Shown: in pieces, positions 42,431 to 55,776 of the stretch | Numbering within the stretch: position 1 is the stretch's first letter | Layout: every line of letters begins with the position of its first letter | Source: Acridotheres tristis | Lineage: Eukaryota > Chordata > Aves > Passeriformes > Sturnidae | Assembly (NCBI GenBank): GCA_037013685.1 | Contig: CM072887.1 | Span: 49,031,154 to 49,095,153, forward strand | Reading direction: 5' to 3' | DNA: 64,000 bases | Made by a program: the position numbers and the translations under genes | Notes under the pieces: model-generated | Seen by the model: only the letters and a program-made list of their open reading frames with translations | Databases searched by the model: none | Told to the model about the DNA's origin: nothing

Positions 42431-45400
42431 GATCTCCTCAGCCCCCAGAGGGGTTCCCCTTAATCTCCTCAGCCCCACCGAGACCTTCAGCTGGAGAAAC
42501 TCTGGCAGAAGGCAAATGCTGCAACGAGTTTTTAATCCTCAGAGGGACTCTTGCAGGGATCTGAGACAGATCTGGTCAGGTTAACATGGTTTGTGAAAGC
42601 CCCATGAGTAGCCTGTGAAAAAAAAAAAAAAAAGGAAAAATACAAACTTTGGGTCCAGTTGTAGCAAGCAGGAGCCCAAGATATGCTAATTAACACAGCT
42701 GCCATCAAGGATGTAATCTAATTTACATACTTGGTAGTGAATAAATGCTTCCATATGGCAGAGTACCAGCATTTTTCCTTGACAACTTTATCAAAAAGCT
42801 AATGGAATTTGCATGCAAAAGAAAACTTTTTCCAGCTTGACTAAAGAAAACAAACCCAGTGAAAGTAGTGAGAGAAATGCAGAGGGAAAAGATTGTGTTA
42901 AGCAAGGTAGACACTAGCAAGCTAAGAAACTGTTTTAAATGCTTTCTAAAGAAGCAGTAGGAAAATTAAGAAATGTTCTACAATGTTCCCCAATTAACTT
43001 GTTTCCTCATCTTCTTGTCCCAACCAAATCCATGAAATGGCCTTACGCTTGTTCATCCTGTACATCCACCCCTGCCAACTTGAGGCAGATGCTCAAGTAC
43101 TCAGGTGCCCAAAATGAGCCAGATGCTCAGATGCTGTACTACTGGACTTCCTGATGCGTGTAAGCCCACAAATCCATCCCTGCCTTCAGAGTCCTGGACT
43201 AGCACATGATTCACTGTGTGTGGCAGCAGAGCTCCCCATAGTGCATGAGAGCATTGTAGACTGCTTCATCGTGTCATCTTCCTGGTGCAGGCCATCTCTC
43301 TTAATCAAACTGGTGACTTCCCAAACTCTGTGCATACCTCCCATTCAGCTAGAGGAACCAACTTGATTGACCATGGCAGCTGGCTGTTGAAGATGGCCTC
43401 AGTGATGGGCCACACAATGGACCACACTGCTCTGAAGTGGCTCCATTTTTTTTTTTTTTTTGCTAAATTGGACCTCTGGGTTTAAAGTGTTTGATCAATC
43501 ACATGCTGACCACTGAAGTGACCACTGTGTTATCTCTGGGCATCAGAGGTCTTAACCAAAGTCAACAATGTGGCTTAAGAGTGAACATACTGATTCAGGG
43601 GAGCACTTTTCCCTAAGCATGAATGCCTTTCGCATTGAAGCAGAAAGTGGTGGTTTGGGAAGATGTAAGCTCACATGACCATATGTATTCTCCAGCCTTT
43701 CAGACAATTGTACTTCTCAAAGGGAAAGTATAAAACATTAGTGGTGTGTTCTGAAAACATCCACAAAGCAAATTCTGCCCCCATGGACTTTTCCAAAAGA
43801 GAACGTCCTCCATTAGAAGATGCTGAGCTCTCTGGGATTTTGAACAGCCTTTTATTTTGGGATCTTTGCCTGAAGCAGAGCTTTTCAATTTGGGAAATGG
43901 CTACTCAAATTGTTGTGTAAGGCCCTTCACTATGGCCCTAAAAAAAGAAACTCAAGATATTGGGCATGTTTGTCAATAAGTTACTCTTAGTCTATCTGTA
44001 AGTGGTCAAGGATATGGCCTTCACACTCATATGTCCAGTTCATGCACAAAGACAGTAACATACCTGAGCAAACCTAAGTCAGGACTAAATGACCTGGCAG
44101 GTAGTATTGTAAGCTGAGCTGGGTTTAAATATACCCTTATAAGGAACCATACAACTGCTCTTAGCCAGATTCTAGAAATGTTCCCAACTGAAATGTAGTA
44201 AGAATATTCATGTGCTTAACCTTAGATATTTGTGTTGTCTTACTCTGCTTGTCTTACTGTGCTTGATCACATTGCTGGATGCCAGCCAGGGCACAAGGCC
44301 CCTGCTGAGGATCAAGCTTAGTCTAGTCATCATTCTCCTTTTGCACTCATTCCGATCTGTTGTGGAACAGATACTTCCATAATTTTCAGGGGGCACCTGA
44401 GTTAAGGTCGCACCACGTTCTGCAGGTAGCCTTGCCTCGTCTAAGTTCCCTCTTCATTTTTCCCAGAAAAATCTTTGTAGCTAAACGAAAACAGCAGCAG
44501 ACATTAATATATGGAAAATCAAAATAAAAATTTAGTGTTGAAACTCAGGGAAAATGAAAAAATTTCTATATCATTATAGATTTTGAGCAAAAGGACCATG
44601 ATTGGGGACTTTATTTTCAGCTTTCCATATAGATTCCACCTTCAATAGTCTTTTAAAAATCTCTTACGTTTAAATAGTTCAAATTTAATTTCAAATATTA
44701 TTCCAATTGAGCAGAATTTTTGTGGATCAAAATGTTCATTGGAAATCAATATTTGCACTTTCAACTATTGAGTAATTCAGTAGTTTTTATTTTTAACATC
44801 AGTTAGTGACAAAAATATGGAAGCTGAAACAAAGCAATCTCTAATTTTTAGGAAATTTCACTTCAGATGGATCATTCTGATGTTTTCCAAAGTAGTCATA
44901 ATGTCTCTTTTGCAGGACTTAAATTCTTGTTTCATCCTTTTCTCACAGAGGATGCATACAGTTAGGACAAAAAGGAATTCTACAATATTATACTTATTCT
45001 ACAATGTATACTTAGTTGAAAGCAAAATTCAGCAAATGTTCTTTCCTTAAAAATTTTCTAGCAGTCCAGAACTAGAGCAGAAAAATTACTGTCTACAGTA
45101 ACTGGTATGGTTACAATCTGCCTTTCTACTGACCAATGCAGGATTTTTTTCTACATAGGATTGATACATGCAATTCTTGACATATGTGAAAACTGGAGCA
45201 CTGGAATATACTCTATCACCAGATCCCTTTGGCAGCAGTGCCATGCAGGAGTAACACACATCCCCTCTGCCAGATGCACCTGGAGGGGACCCTTGCCCTG
45301 GCTAAGGCAGGTGAGGCCAGTCAACGTTACCAGCCCAGATACCACCTGGAATTTTAAACAGAAATTGCTCTACATGCAGGAATCCCTGAGATAGCTGCAA

Positions 45401-45849
45401 TGGAGAGCCTTCAGCTTTGCTCCATGGATTCATCTTTAAGACTTCTGTTGAAATAAAATACTTGGAGTTGTAGCTGCAAACTAACATTTAAAACGTGGAC
45501 GTACATGTGTAAGGTAATGACTGCCACTACAAGTCGCTGCAAAATTTCCAAAACTGTTTTCCAAATACAGATGTATTTGGTCTCCATCACTGTTGTCTCT
45601 CTTTCTTCCATGCCTTTTCTGGCTGCTGGGACAAGGCAGCAGTCATGGCAGATGCTGAGCTGCCTGGCTGCCTTCTCCTTGTGCACGTGAAGACAGCAGC
45701 AAACCTGGCTGGTACACTGGGACCTTTAGCCCATCAAAAGCTTTTCTCCTGTTACAGGGCAACTTTGTCAAAGGTCATATTTTTCTCGTTGCTAACACTG
45801 GCCAGGAGAAAACTAAAATGAGCTTGGGAAAGCTGCAAGTGCCGTCCAA
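42431..45849. other. Intergenic, no gene recognised
   Basis: A(16) at 42618-42633 and T(16) at 43446-43461 are simple repeats. An AT-rich stretch lies at about 44500-45060. A near match to the OLIG E-box, ACCATATGTA, is at 43678-43687. No coding frame recognised. Confidence 0.55.
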
Positions 45850-46230
45850 AATCCTGACACCAGGAGAGCCTGTGCTCGTATCCCCTGCCTTTCAGCAGAG
45901 GTCAATATTTGCTGTGGTAAAGGCAGCTTCTGCTCTGTAAGCAGCACTCACTGCCTCAAACCAGAGCTGAAGAAACATCATCTGAGCCAGCACGGCCCTT
46001 ATTTCTTTCATATCCCCCTTGTCAACAGTTTGAAAATGAGATAGCTAATTTTGTGCCTGACAAGAAAGGACGGATCATTTTCTCAGATGCTGCTATCAGC
46101 AGAGTCAGTGCTGGTACACTCTCCGAGGGAGTCCCCAAACTACAGGTTACTGGCAGGCAGACAAACGCTCGCTGACAGCCATTTGTGACCAACTATGAAA
46201 CACCATCTGCTGTAGTTGGAGGGAAGGAAC
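45850..46230. promoter_or_regulatory. Candidate conserved enhancer
   Basis: Balanced, repeat-free block with GGTCAATATTTGC (45900-45912), AGATAGCTAATTTTG (46040-46054) and several CANNTG words, plus small CpG content near 46120-46170. Called from texture and motifs only. Confidence 0.25.
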
Positions 46231-47989
46231 ATATCCAGCAAGTGATACCACTGTGAGAAATGATTTTGTGTGTTGACACACAGCAGTCTTTAGATAGCCC
46301 CAAAGAATAAGCCTACTTTGTTTTTCCAGATTTGTGTATGGGGGAAAGAAATATTTTCTCTTTTGGGGGGTCCATGGGTGAGACTACCTGCATCTATTAG
46401 TATTGGAGCCAGAAAAAATAAAGGGTTTGATATGTCTGTATTAACAGGTGTACTAAATACAACTGTGAACTGAGCCAAATGCATCTTTAGCAATGTCGTG
46501 TTGGGGAGTGAAGCACTATCTGACAGCTAAAACACCCGCTGGAGTGTGAATCTGCCGCAGACTTGCTCGTGACATTGGGCAAGTCTCACTCTTCTTTTGG
46601 GAACTGGCTCCCAGTTTTGAGGAACAGCAATAACACTTTTCTTCACGTGAGTGTTGGAGGGCAAGGTGGTGCTTGTTCACCTCCTTGAAATCCCTGGAGA
46701 AAGGAGATAAACTTCAGAGACTGTTGTCTGGTTCAGAGGCTGTTCAGCAGACAAACACAAAGGCTTTACCTTCAGGATGTGGAGGGGGGGAAAAAAGCAC
46801 AACAGAACAAGATATTTTCAAACTTGTAAAGACATTCTTGAAAGTTTAAGTGGCTCATGTGCAAAACAAGTACCCACACGTGTCCAAAATCCTGTTGAAA
46901 AGTAAAAGACTTCCTTTAGTTACTAACTTAGGCAGCAGATCCCAAAAGTGTCAGGAGAAGAGATGCTAAGCTCCTTCACAGGGGGAAGGAATCTTACTTG
47001 CTCATTAACGTAAATAAGGCATGCAGCCAAAGGCATATGCCAATTCTTCCCTCTATGGTCAGAGAACAAGGCTTTCATTTTTAAGAGTCTTAATAGTCCT
47101 ATGTCTCATGATTAAGTAATGAGAGCTGGCATCAAAGTATCTGAAGTTCAGCTGATCTTGCATTATCCTTCTTCTAGGCCCTGGCAGACTATAAACCAAA
47201 ATATTTTCAAGTAAAATACGCAGATGCAAAAATAAATAAAAGATGCCTCTTAAAACAGCTGATCAATCTTAAAGCAGAGAAATATCAAATTATTATGGCA
47301 GATTATCACCTTATTTCTTTGAATTCTAGCAAATTTTTAGAAAACTGGTACATATATAGTTGATTTTGTACTTTTATATACTTTATATACTTTTATATAT
47401 ATTTTTGTATGTATACACACACACATACTTTGTAATCTGGCCTGCATTTCCGTGAAATTGCAATGATAGTGATGTTTGTCATCAGAGGATTCAATCAAGG
47501 ATTAAATACTGTTTTACTGTAGAAATTCTTTCTGAAGGTTAACATAGGGTGTCTGGATTCAGTCTCTTTAGGCCATATATATATATGTCACATAAAATCA
47601 GCCATGGGAGAGCTCGATCCAGACCCCGTTGAAGTTGGAAACATGCTGTGTGCAGTGTCACTCAGACAGCAGCAGAAAGGTCTGGACTTCCCTCTGGCTC
47701 AGGACTGGACCCAGAGGTGGCTGTGGAAGCCCCAGCTCTGCACATCCCAAGGCAGATAGGAACAGGGACCAGAAGGGGGGCTGTGGCAGGGGCAGTGGAG
47801 GGGAGGCAAACCCACCTCCAGGTTCAGCAGGCAAGGAGGAGGGAGCACTGCCAGCCAACTACAGGGGATGGAGAGAGAAAGTGGGATAGACAAGGGCTTT
47901 CAGGAAACCTTATTTATGATTTAAATATGCTGTCACTTGTACCCATGCGATATGAAAACCAAATCTAAACATTTGTCTGTAGAATCAGG
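46231..47989. other. Intergenic, no gene recognised
   Basis: AT-rich stretch at 47350-47425 with TTTATATA words and a short CA repeat, and a TATATATATATATG run at about 47575-47588. A G-rich patch at 47640-47890 gives longer open frames on both strands, but without any domain. Confidence 0.55.
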
Positions 47990-48420
47990 TGATGACTGGC
48001 CCTCTACTGTCTCAAGGGGGGCAGGAAAATGGTCCATGCACCTGCCACCTAATTCAGTTTAAAACCTGACACATTTACCAAGAGTGGGCTGGCATAATGA
48101 ACTTCATTCATGCTGTCAGTGGAGTCAATAACTTATCCCCAACTGCTTTTGTCTCCCTGGCGGCAGTGCCTCTGATCGGGCTGAGGTACTTATTCAAGTA
48201 AAATTTATTTTCAATTGCAGGCCATAATACTACTGGCACAAGCCTTGCTTTGACAGAAGCTTTTGCTCAAGGCTAAACTATTGTTAAAGTTTGTGCCCAT
48301 TGTCTGGGGTCTTTGATCTGTCAAAGCTGCTTAACAAGCTGGTTAAAAACTGTTTCAGATAACAGGTGTGTCCTTTGAGGATGCAGGGCCATTTTTCAAC
48401 TTCTTTAAAAGACTGGTCCA
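47990..48420. promoter_or_regulatory. Candidate Wnt-responsive enhancer with inverted TCF/LEF pair
   Basis: CTTTGATCTGTCAAAG (48311-48326) is two TCF/LEF words facing each other, the first matching the preferred CTTTGATC. Upstream lie CTATTGTTAA (48278-48287, SOX-like) and GCTTTGACAG (48247-48256, TCF-like). The block also has CACCTGCCACC (48039-48049) and CCTGGCGGCAG, and has no repeats. OLIG3 expression in the dorsal neural tube is known to depend on Wnt/beta-catenin signalling, so this is a sensible candidate input. Confidence 0.4.
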
Positions 48421-49204
48421 GTAGCTGACTAAAATTTACATGCTGGTTGGTGGTGATATATGTAAAGCACTTTTAAAGCAAGAAATTCGATTTAGGGGTT
48501 TATTTCCCTGAACTTCCTTGTGGTTTGTTGTTGGTTTTGTTCTGTTTTGTTTTGTGGTTTAGGGTTTTGGGTTTTTTTTTCTGAGGAAGTAAAAAGATTT
48601 ACAAGGTGCTTCTCTGTGGCCTTGGAAGTATTTAGTGGAAAAATGATTGAGGTGCTAAATCTACCTGTGGCACTACAATGGCACCCAGTCACAGTAAAGT
48701 CATGTTTGAAGCAGCAAGCACCAGTGAACACAGCTAGGAGAAAGCTTATGATGGAGAGGAGAAAAAGTAGGGTCACATGGGGCAGGCTTTGCTGGGGCAG
48801 GCTCACAGAGGGGACACAATTCCCCTCCAAGCCACAGTCTGCTTCAGTGCAACTGTGCTGCTCCAGCCCACCCCTACCCCTCAGCTGGGTCTGCTATCAA
48901 TTCTGAGAGCCTGTAGCATGGTTAGCATCTACAGGATCTGCTCTTGCTACCTAGAAACCCCAACTTCTGGGAGAAGATCCCCATCATATCTTGGGTCCCC
49001 ACTGCATAAGCTCGGCCATTCATGCATGGCCAATGGCCTGAAAAAAATTTCCTTTCAATGGTCCATATGTCAGCTATATTCTTCAGGACGTGCAAAAAAT
49101 GGTTCCTCCCCTTCACATATGTTTTAAAACACTACTGAGGTCCTGGGGGATTTAACCAGTTTTAACCAAACCTAGTTGGTTTTGGTTTTTGTGAGAAAAG
49201 AAAA

Positions 49205-49236
49205 AATGAAATAAATAAATGAAATAAATAAATAAA
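49205..49236 (+). repeat. (AAAT)n short tetranucleotide repeat
   Basis: About eight AAAT units with GAAAT interruptions. This is a small simple repeat with no associated mobile element recognised. Confidence 0.85.
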
Positions 49237-52200
49237 CCATGTCCATGGTCACTCTGAAATGCATGGAGCTGGCCTAAAAGTTTAGGGAAAAGGGGGAAGG
49301 GAAACTCGCTGTGTGTGCCCTGTGTGTATATGGGAGGGTGTGGAAGGAAGGCAGAACGAGCATCTTCAGGGGTGGTTTCCCCCCATCTTTGGATCAATAC
49401 CACCTAATTATGGAGCTGCTGCTAGTGGGATTTTGGTCCAGACCAAGAATCTCTGTGCCTTTCCAAGTTCCAGTTGGGCACATAACCAGTCAGTGTTAAC
49501 TTCCAAACCTTATTTATGTATGTGTGTATCTAGCCCTGCTAGAGGCCAAGGAGTGAATTGAGGTCAGCACTGCAACTAGAGGTGTCTCCTACACCCCCAG
49601 CCTGCTGGCTGCAGGCTGCTGCACAGCTACCCCAGCTTCCCCACAGATGTACAGAGGGTGCAGATCCCTGGGAGGCTCCCTTGCAGCTCTGGGCAGGCAG
49701 CTTTGGTTGTACAGTGTGTAGAGCATCTCTTTACAGGCAGTCGCTGCAGTGCCCAGTGCTGGTGGGCTGCAGGGTCTCCACAGGAGGGAGCTGAGCAGAG
49801 GAGGGGCAGACAGTATCCTCACAGGCAGCTCCACAGCCAGGGGCAGATCATGAATAAAACGTGGTATTTAGGAAACATCTGCCCATCTTTGACCTGCAGG
49901 AAATAAGCACCTTTAGCAAGTGAGTGCAAGGTCATCTTCAGCAGGAAAAAAAAGGCTGAAAGGTCCCCTTATACAGCAGGAAAGCTCTGAGACTTATTCT
50001 CCTCCTTCCCCTGAGCTGCACCCAGGAGCTCCCCTTGCTGGAGAAGCTTGCATACCTTGAGAGATGAGCACGACAAAATGAAATAACTTTGCTGAAAAAG
50101 TGAGCCTGCTTCCTAGGCACATTTTTCTCAAACAATCCCATCTGTACCAAAAATCTGTTGTCAGCTTGTTAGTTCAAGGAAGCTGGTGAAGAAAACAAGC
50201 ACTTTGTCAAATGTAGTAGTTTTATGAACATCCCTAACTGAATAGAGAATGAGAGGGAAAAAGTAAAGCTTTTCAAATACCACTCATCTATGCTCACCAT
50301 TAGGATCATCACAACTGTTCAAAGATTACTTTGGCATGTGTCTATGCCATCAACTGGCTTCAGAGATATGTTTAGAGCAATTCGTTTTCAGCATTCAAAT
50401 GTAGCCAGAAAGATGCGAGATGGAGGACAAATCCCTGTTGTAAGGCTGCCTCTAAGCAAAGCTGTCCATGACTTTACTGGATCAGCTGCTACATCAGCTA
50501 CAAAATGTTTTCAGCACTCTAGTCCACGTCTGTGGGCAGGTTAAAGGCCTCAGTGAGGTGAAGACCAAACACAATAAAGTTCTCACTTTCTCCATAATCT
50601 AGATTAAAACATTTTCTTCTCTGTGAAGAAGACGGTAGAGAAATCTCCTAGTCTCACTTCTTCTCTGCATTTTTCTGAGGTAAATTATTAAATGTGAATG
50701 GTTTTAAAAGCTGAATTTCCCTTATCTGTACTATCAGAGGGGTATCTTCAATGCTGTGTTGAAGCATAGAATAAGGCCCTGTTGTGATCTCTCCAGTGGG
50801 AAGAGTATCACAGTTGTGAACAAGGGAAATTGAATAATGGCAAACACTTTTGGGGAAAATGTGAAAATTATATATAAGGTAGCACAAGGACTCCAAATCA
50901 CTTTAACATTACAGCCCTCTTTAATATCACCATATAATTGCAAAGTAAAATAAGAAGATGCTGTAAAGTGTCCAGCGAGACCACCAGACTATTACAGGAG
51001 GGTATCTGTAGCTATTATTTGTCACTAGCTGTTATTTATATTGCACATGATTCAACAGATGGTCAGGCAGATGCAATGGCAAGGTGAGACAGCCACAGCA
51101 GCGAAGGCTGGAATAGAAGATGCTGCAGCTGGAGGAAGAGGGCTGCCCATGGAGAGAGATGGATGAAGCTGGTGGTCGGGTGAGGGGATGAGCAGGAGAT
51201 GTTCAAGCAACTGAAACCTGACAGTGTCAAAGAAAGGGTCACCTGCTGTCTATGGGGCCCTGCAAGATGTGGGACATGCTGGGGTCTTCATGGGGGCAGG
51301 CCAGGTAAAGGAGTCTGACCCAGTATGATGAAGAGAGGAGGAACTGAAATGCTGATACTGTATTTACAGGAGAAATGTCCTTCTGCTGTATTGCTGGAAC
51401 CAGAGTTAACCCAGAGATCTCAGGTAAAATCCGCATGGGTAGAAGTGAAGAAGCAATCAGGGTATTTAGTTCGTGCTGGCTTTGTCAGCAGGCAGAATTT
51501 GGGGCAGAAACCTTGGACACCAAGACACTGTAAAAAAGTGCTGAGACTCAAAGTATGGATGGAGTGCTGCCAAAATGATGAAATGAACCAGTGGGAAGAT
51601 AAAACCCACTGCAACATTTTAGGAAACACAGTAAAAAAGAGAAAGTGAAGTTTTCTCTTTGGATTATAGTTTTGTATTGGTAAGTTGAAATAGGCTGAAT
51701 CAAGTGAAGGATGGGGAACTAAGTGCAGCTTGCCTGGTCTAAGCAAGTGGAAAGAAGAGATGAGTCCCAGGGGAAATGCCTGAGCTTCTCATTCAGCCTG
51801 TGCCTGGAACCACTTCTCCCACAAGATATGTGATTTCTACATAACAGAAAGCCAAAGCTCTCTGCTTTCCCCAGCTGCTTACAAATTTGGGAGTGGATTC
51901 ATTTTTCATGGTGGAGATTTGATAATAGATGAGGATGGACTGTCTCTGGACATATGAAGAATTCTGATACTGAGGGCTATTTTACGTCTATGTGCCATAT
52001 TTACAAACTGAAAAAGTGGCTGTCATGGGCATCTTTTGCCCCATGTTGATGTGAAACCCAGAAGAGAAGAAGGATTTCTTGCACATGGCACAAAAGTAGA
52101 AATAGACATTCTTTACAGTTTCATAGTTCAATAAACCAATCATGCACAACTGGGAAAAGCTAAGCAGAGAAAGCCAAAAAGAAATAGAAAAAAAATCAAA

Positions 52201-53939
52201 TACTGGGGACCTTAATCAGTTAATAATTCTGATAAATATCTCACTTCACAAAGAAAATGTATTCTTCTGGTAATGTGGAGAGAAAGACAGAGAGAAAGAG
52301 ATGACAACAGGGCAAAAGGTTTCTGTAAGAGAAAGACTGAGACTACATCTATACAAAACATGCCTGTGGCCATTACCTAGCTCTGAAGCCAACTGGCACA
52401 GACTGGCGTGTGTCCACATTATTAAATTCTTGCTTTCCAGGCAGTGTGGCTGAACACAAATTGCCTGCTGGGATTGGCCTTTGGCCTATGCTATCCCCAA
52501 ACCATGCCTGGGAAATGTTCAGGAGAGTGTTTGCTGCCTGGAGCCAAAACATGCCAGGAACTGTTGTAACAATTTGACTCTATAAATAATTGAGCTACAG
52601 TGCCTGAGAACGCTATGTAGCACTGGTTAATTTACTAGGAGAAATGAAGTCCATGATTCTAGCTTGGAATGGAAATCTTGGACATCTTATAGAACCCTGA
52701 GAAATGGAAAACCCTAGAGCACCCCACAGACATGGGAGAATGATGTTGTGAGGGGAGGCAGGCATCCACAGCTGCACTTAAATAACAAAAAGCTCATATC
52801 CTGGCACAAGTAATGGAAATAAGAAGTAGTAGGATGTACATTTATACCTCTGGAAAGGTCAAATGGACTATGCTAGAGCAACTGGGGACAAACAAATCAC
52901 AGAAATTAAGATCCTGAAGCTTTGAAAGGACTGTGCTCAAGTGCTTTTGCAGAGCATACCTCATCCTGCTTCAAAATTGAACACAACTAAACCTCCCAAA
53001 GATGCTCAATGAGAATGAAAAAGGGGTACTAACAGGAATGGCCTCAAGGCCACAAGGAACAGGTAGCCCAGAGGGCTAGTATGGGCTGGAGCCTTCTCAG
53101 GAATCACCCTTCAAAACACAGGGAACCTGTTGGACCTGATGATGCCTGAAGGTTGGCTGGGCTGCAGGCACCTCAGGAGACCAAGGTCACAGCAGTCATT
53201 CAGAGAAACGCAGAGAGAAGGGGAGGCAGGGCAGGCAGCACACACCAGGCTCACAGGAAGCCTGCAGACTGCTCCTGCAGGGCAGCAGGGACTCAGCTAG
53301 ACACATCCGTAGGCATGGAAAGGCTGGCCCACAGTAACCACGCTCCTACATTCCCTGCAAAGACAGCATGGATGTGTCGGGACTTCTGTTACAAAGGTTG
53401 GAAACTACTACATCCACCTCCCACGGAAATGAAGCCTTCAGACCCTTCTAGTTTAGGTCCTTTGCCAGTTTGTGAGACTCAGAGATGTTCAGACTCCAGT
53501 AACAGTCTGGGCCTTTGCATGGAGTGTGCACAGGGTTTCCATGGTTTCCTTTCCTGGCAGGTCTGTGTCTGAGATATTTGTAGCCCTCTATAAGTACCAG
53601 CACTTACACAGAGTGGTGTCCAAACTCAATTCTCATGGTCCTCAAGCCATCATGCCACCCATGGCCACTGTTGTGATTAATTTCTGTCACTGTCACTTGC
53701 AGGTTTAGGAGGCAAGCCATGTGCTGAAACTGGGGATAGAAGCTCTCCCAGTAAATGCTTCAAGCTGCCTTTCTCCTAGTGCCTTAAAATTCATTTGCTG
53801 ATGAAGATCTGACAGCACAAGCCACATAATCCACCATGGCCAATTCCTCTGCAAAGCATGAGGTAGGGCAGCACAAGGGACAAACTGCATGTTTAGTTGC
53901 CTACTTCCTGTATGGCACTTGACAGAGCTTTGTTTATCA

Positions 53940-54046
53940 ACAAAAAAAACCCAAAAAAAACCCAAAAAACCCCCCCCCCAAAAAACCAACAACAAAAAAA
54001 AAAAGCCAACAACAACAACAAACAAAAAAACCAAACCAAACCAAAG
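53940..54046. repeat. A/C low-complexity tract (CCCAAAA / CAA / CCAAA units)
   Basis: Runs of A broken by CC, CCC and one C(9) run pass into CAA units and then CCAAA units. The complement is T/G-rich. Open frames over it are lysine/threonine/proline-rich artefacts. Similar T/G or A/C tracts recur at about 7721-7750, 19561-19615, 29571-29640, 48521-48581, 55481-55582 and 59652-59710. Confidence 0.85.
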
Positions 54047-55624
54047 AACACGGGAAAGAGCATGTTTTATGTGGTCACGTTTTTGTTCTTCCTCTGAACC
54101 CATGGATGAAGGCTTGCAACTCCCTCAGGTTGGGGGTCATGTTTTGTGAAATAAGTTTTTATTAGTTGTGAAACATTTCTCTGCTTTTCAAAAAATACAA
54201 ATGAAACTCATGGTTTTTCAGAGAGACAACTAAAAATTTGCAGCTGAAACAAAGCAAAATAGAACCTGGTGTGTGATAGTAAGAGCCACTGGGTAGAAAG
54301 CAATTAAAAGAAAAGTAAAATAAATTTAAAAGAAAAAGGTACACATACACAAGAAAAAAGCCCACAAAGAGTAAGTATGCAGAAAAGTAATTTAGCATTG
54401 CCAAAAACACAATCCATTTTTTATAACACGGACATCAACTTCCTTTCATGAATAACTTGTAAATATTTCCTCTGGTGAGGGTATGACTAAGGCATTCTTG
54501 CACCCTCATGTACATCCCTGACATGGGAGAGGGTTTTCTGGAGGTGATAAATGCATTCAGAGACCACAGTTCCATTCCTCCCCTGTTTTGTGGGAACTTT
54601 GTTATCTCTGTCTTAAAAATTGAGTCTTACCTGCTTTTATTGGCTTACAAGGCATCAGGACCAGGCCCTCTGCAAATCTTTTGTTTTTAAATTAGTTTTT
54701 GAGTTGTGGGTCTCCACAAATCATCTTCACCCTAAACACTAAATTACTGCATTTCTTGCAGTTATTGCCTTGCCCGTTTGGCAGCCCCGATGCTGCTCTG
54801 CCAGGTAACTTTCAAGATGTATGTGTCAAAAGCCACAACATATTGGGGAAAAAAAACATAAAAATATTAAATTAAAACATAGATCTGCAGAGTTTTGACC
54901 AAGTCTATATAGAGCCCTATCCTGAACCTACCACGAGTTCAGAGACTTGGGGAATGTAGGCATAGATTTTGGTCACAGAGCCTCAACTGATGATACTAAT
55001 TTTTAAGAAGTTTTGCCTGTCAGCCAAACTTCACTTTTCTGCAGCTGCACTGTGCTTATCTAGGTGCCTACTTCAATGTAATATCCAGCAAAAAGGGTTC
55101 GTTTCTACTTCAGAAGAGAGAAATGAAAGGCATGAGGAAGAAGGTTTGCTGGGGTAAGCAGGCTACAGGCCCTTTCATTCACCCTTCTGGTGTCTTCAGT
55201 TCAGTGTTTCCAACTCAACAGTTTTTGGATGCTGAGCAGCTGTTGGATGAGAGCGCAGGTATGGATACAACTCCACCAAAAACTGCATCACCTCCCTGAT
55301 GTGTCATAAGATTGACAATTCCTTTTTGTTTTATTCATTTGACCCTAAAACCTTTCATAGTTTTAATCAAACTGATTATATAAAAAAACAGATAACACAA
55401 AATTATTAACAATTAAATGACAATTAAGTTTCTTTGTTTAAAAAGTGGTTAAGCAACTGGGGGAAGATCCTTCTGTAAATGTTGGGGTGGTTTTGTTTTG
55501 GTTTTTCTCTTTGGTCGAAGTGTAGCTTTTTACTCAAAGATTCCATTATGCAGGGTTTAATTGGTTTTTTTGGGTTTTTTGAGACCATTTTGTTCTTACT
55601 CTGTTTCCCTATTCAAAATACATT

Positions 55625-55776
55625 AAGAAGGCACTTAAGGACATGGTTTAGTGGGACTTAGGGACATGGTTTAGTGGTGAACTTGGCAATGTTGGAATTA
55701 TAATTTGATTCAGTGGCCTTAAAGGTCTTTTACAACTTAATTTTTCCTACTTGAATCCTTCATGATTCTATGATTG
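55625..55776 (+). mobile_element. CR1 LINE 3'-end fragment
   Basis: The segment matches the CR1 3' end as I know it. Words like GGGACATGGTTTAGTGGTGA and AACTTGGCAATGTTGGA are followed by CCTTAAAGGTCTTTTACAAC and, near the end (55762-55775), the ATGATTCTATGATT octamer-type tail. CR1 copies are 5'-truncated and dominate bird and reptile genomes. This copy is diverged and only about 150 bases long, with an internal near-duplication of GGACATGGTTTAGTGG (55640-55655 and 55662-55677). It is the only CR1 I recognise in the window. Confidence 0.85.

Larger units (their letters stand above)
48421..55624. other. Gene desert, no gene recognised
   Basis: Holds the T/G tract (48521-48581), the AAAT repeat and the A/C tract listed elsewhere. 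Frames such as 53153-53572 (+, 139 codons) and 49558-49834 on either strand show no domain. A near OLIG E-box, CACATATGTT, is at 49114-49123. No further CR1 or other mobile element recognised. Confidence 0.6.

Noticed and set aside
53153..53572. 139-codon + strand frame
   Set aside because: No similarity to a family I know and no conserved motif; ordinary chance length.
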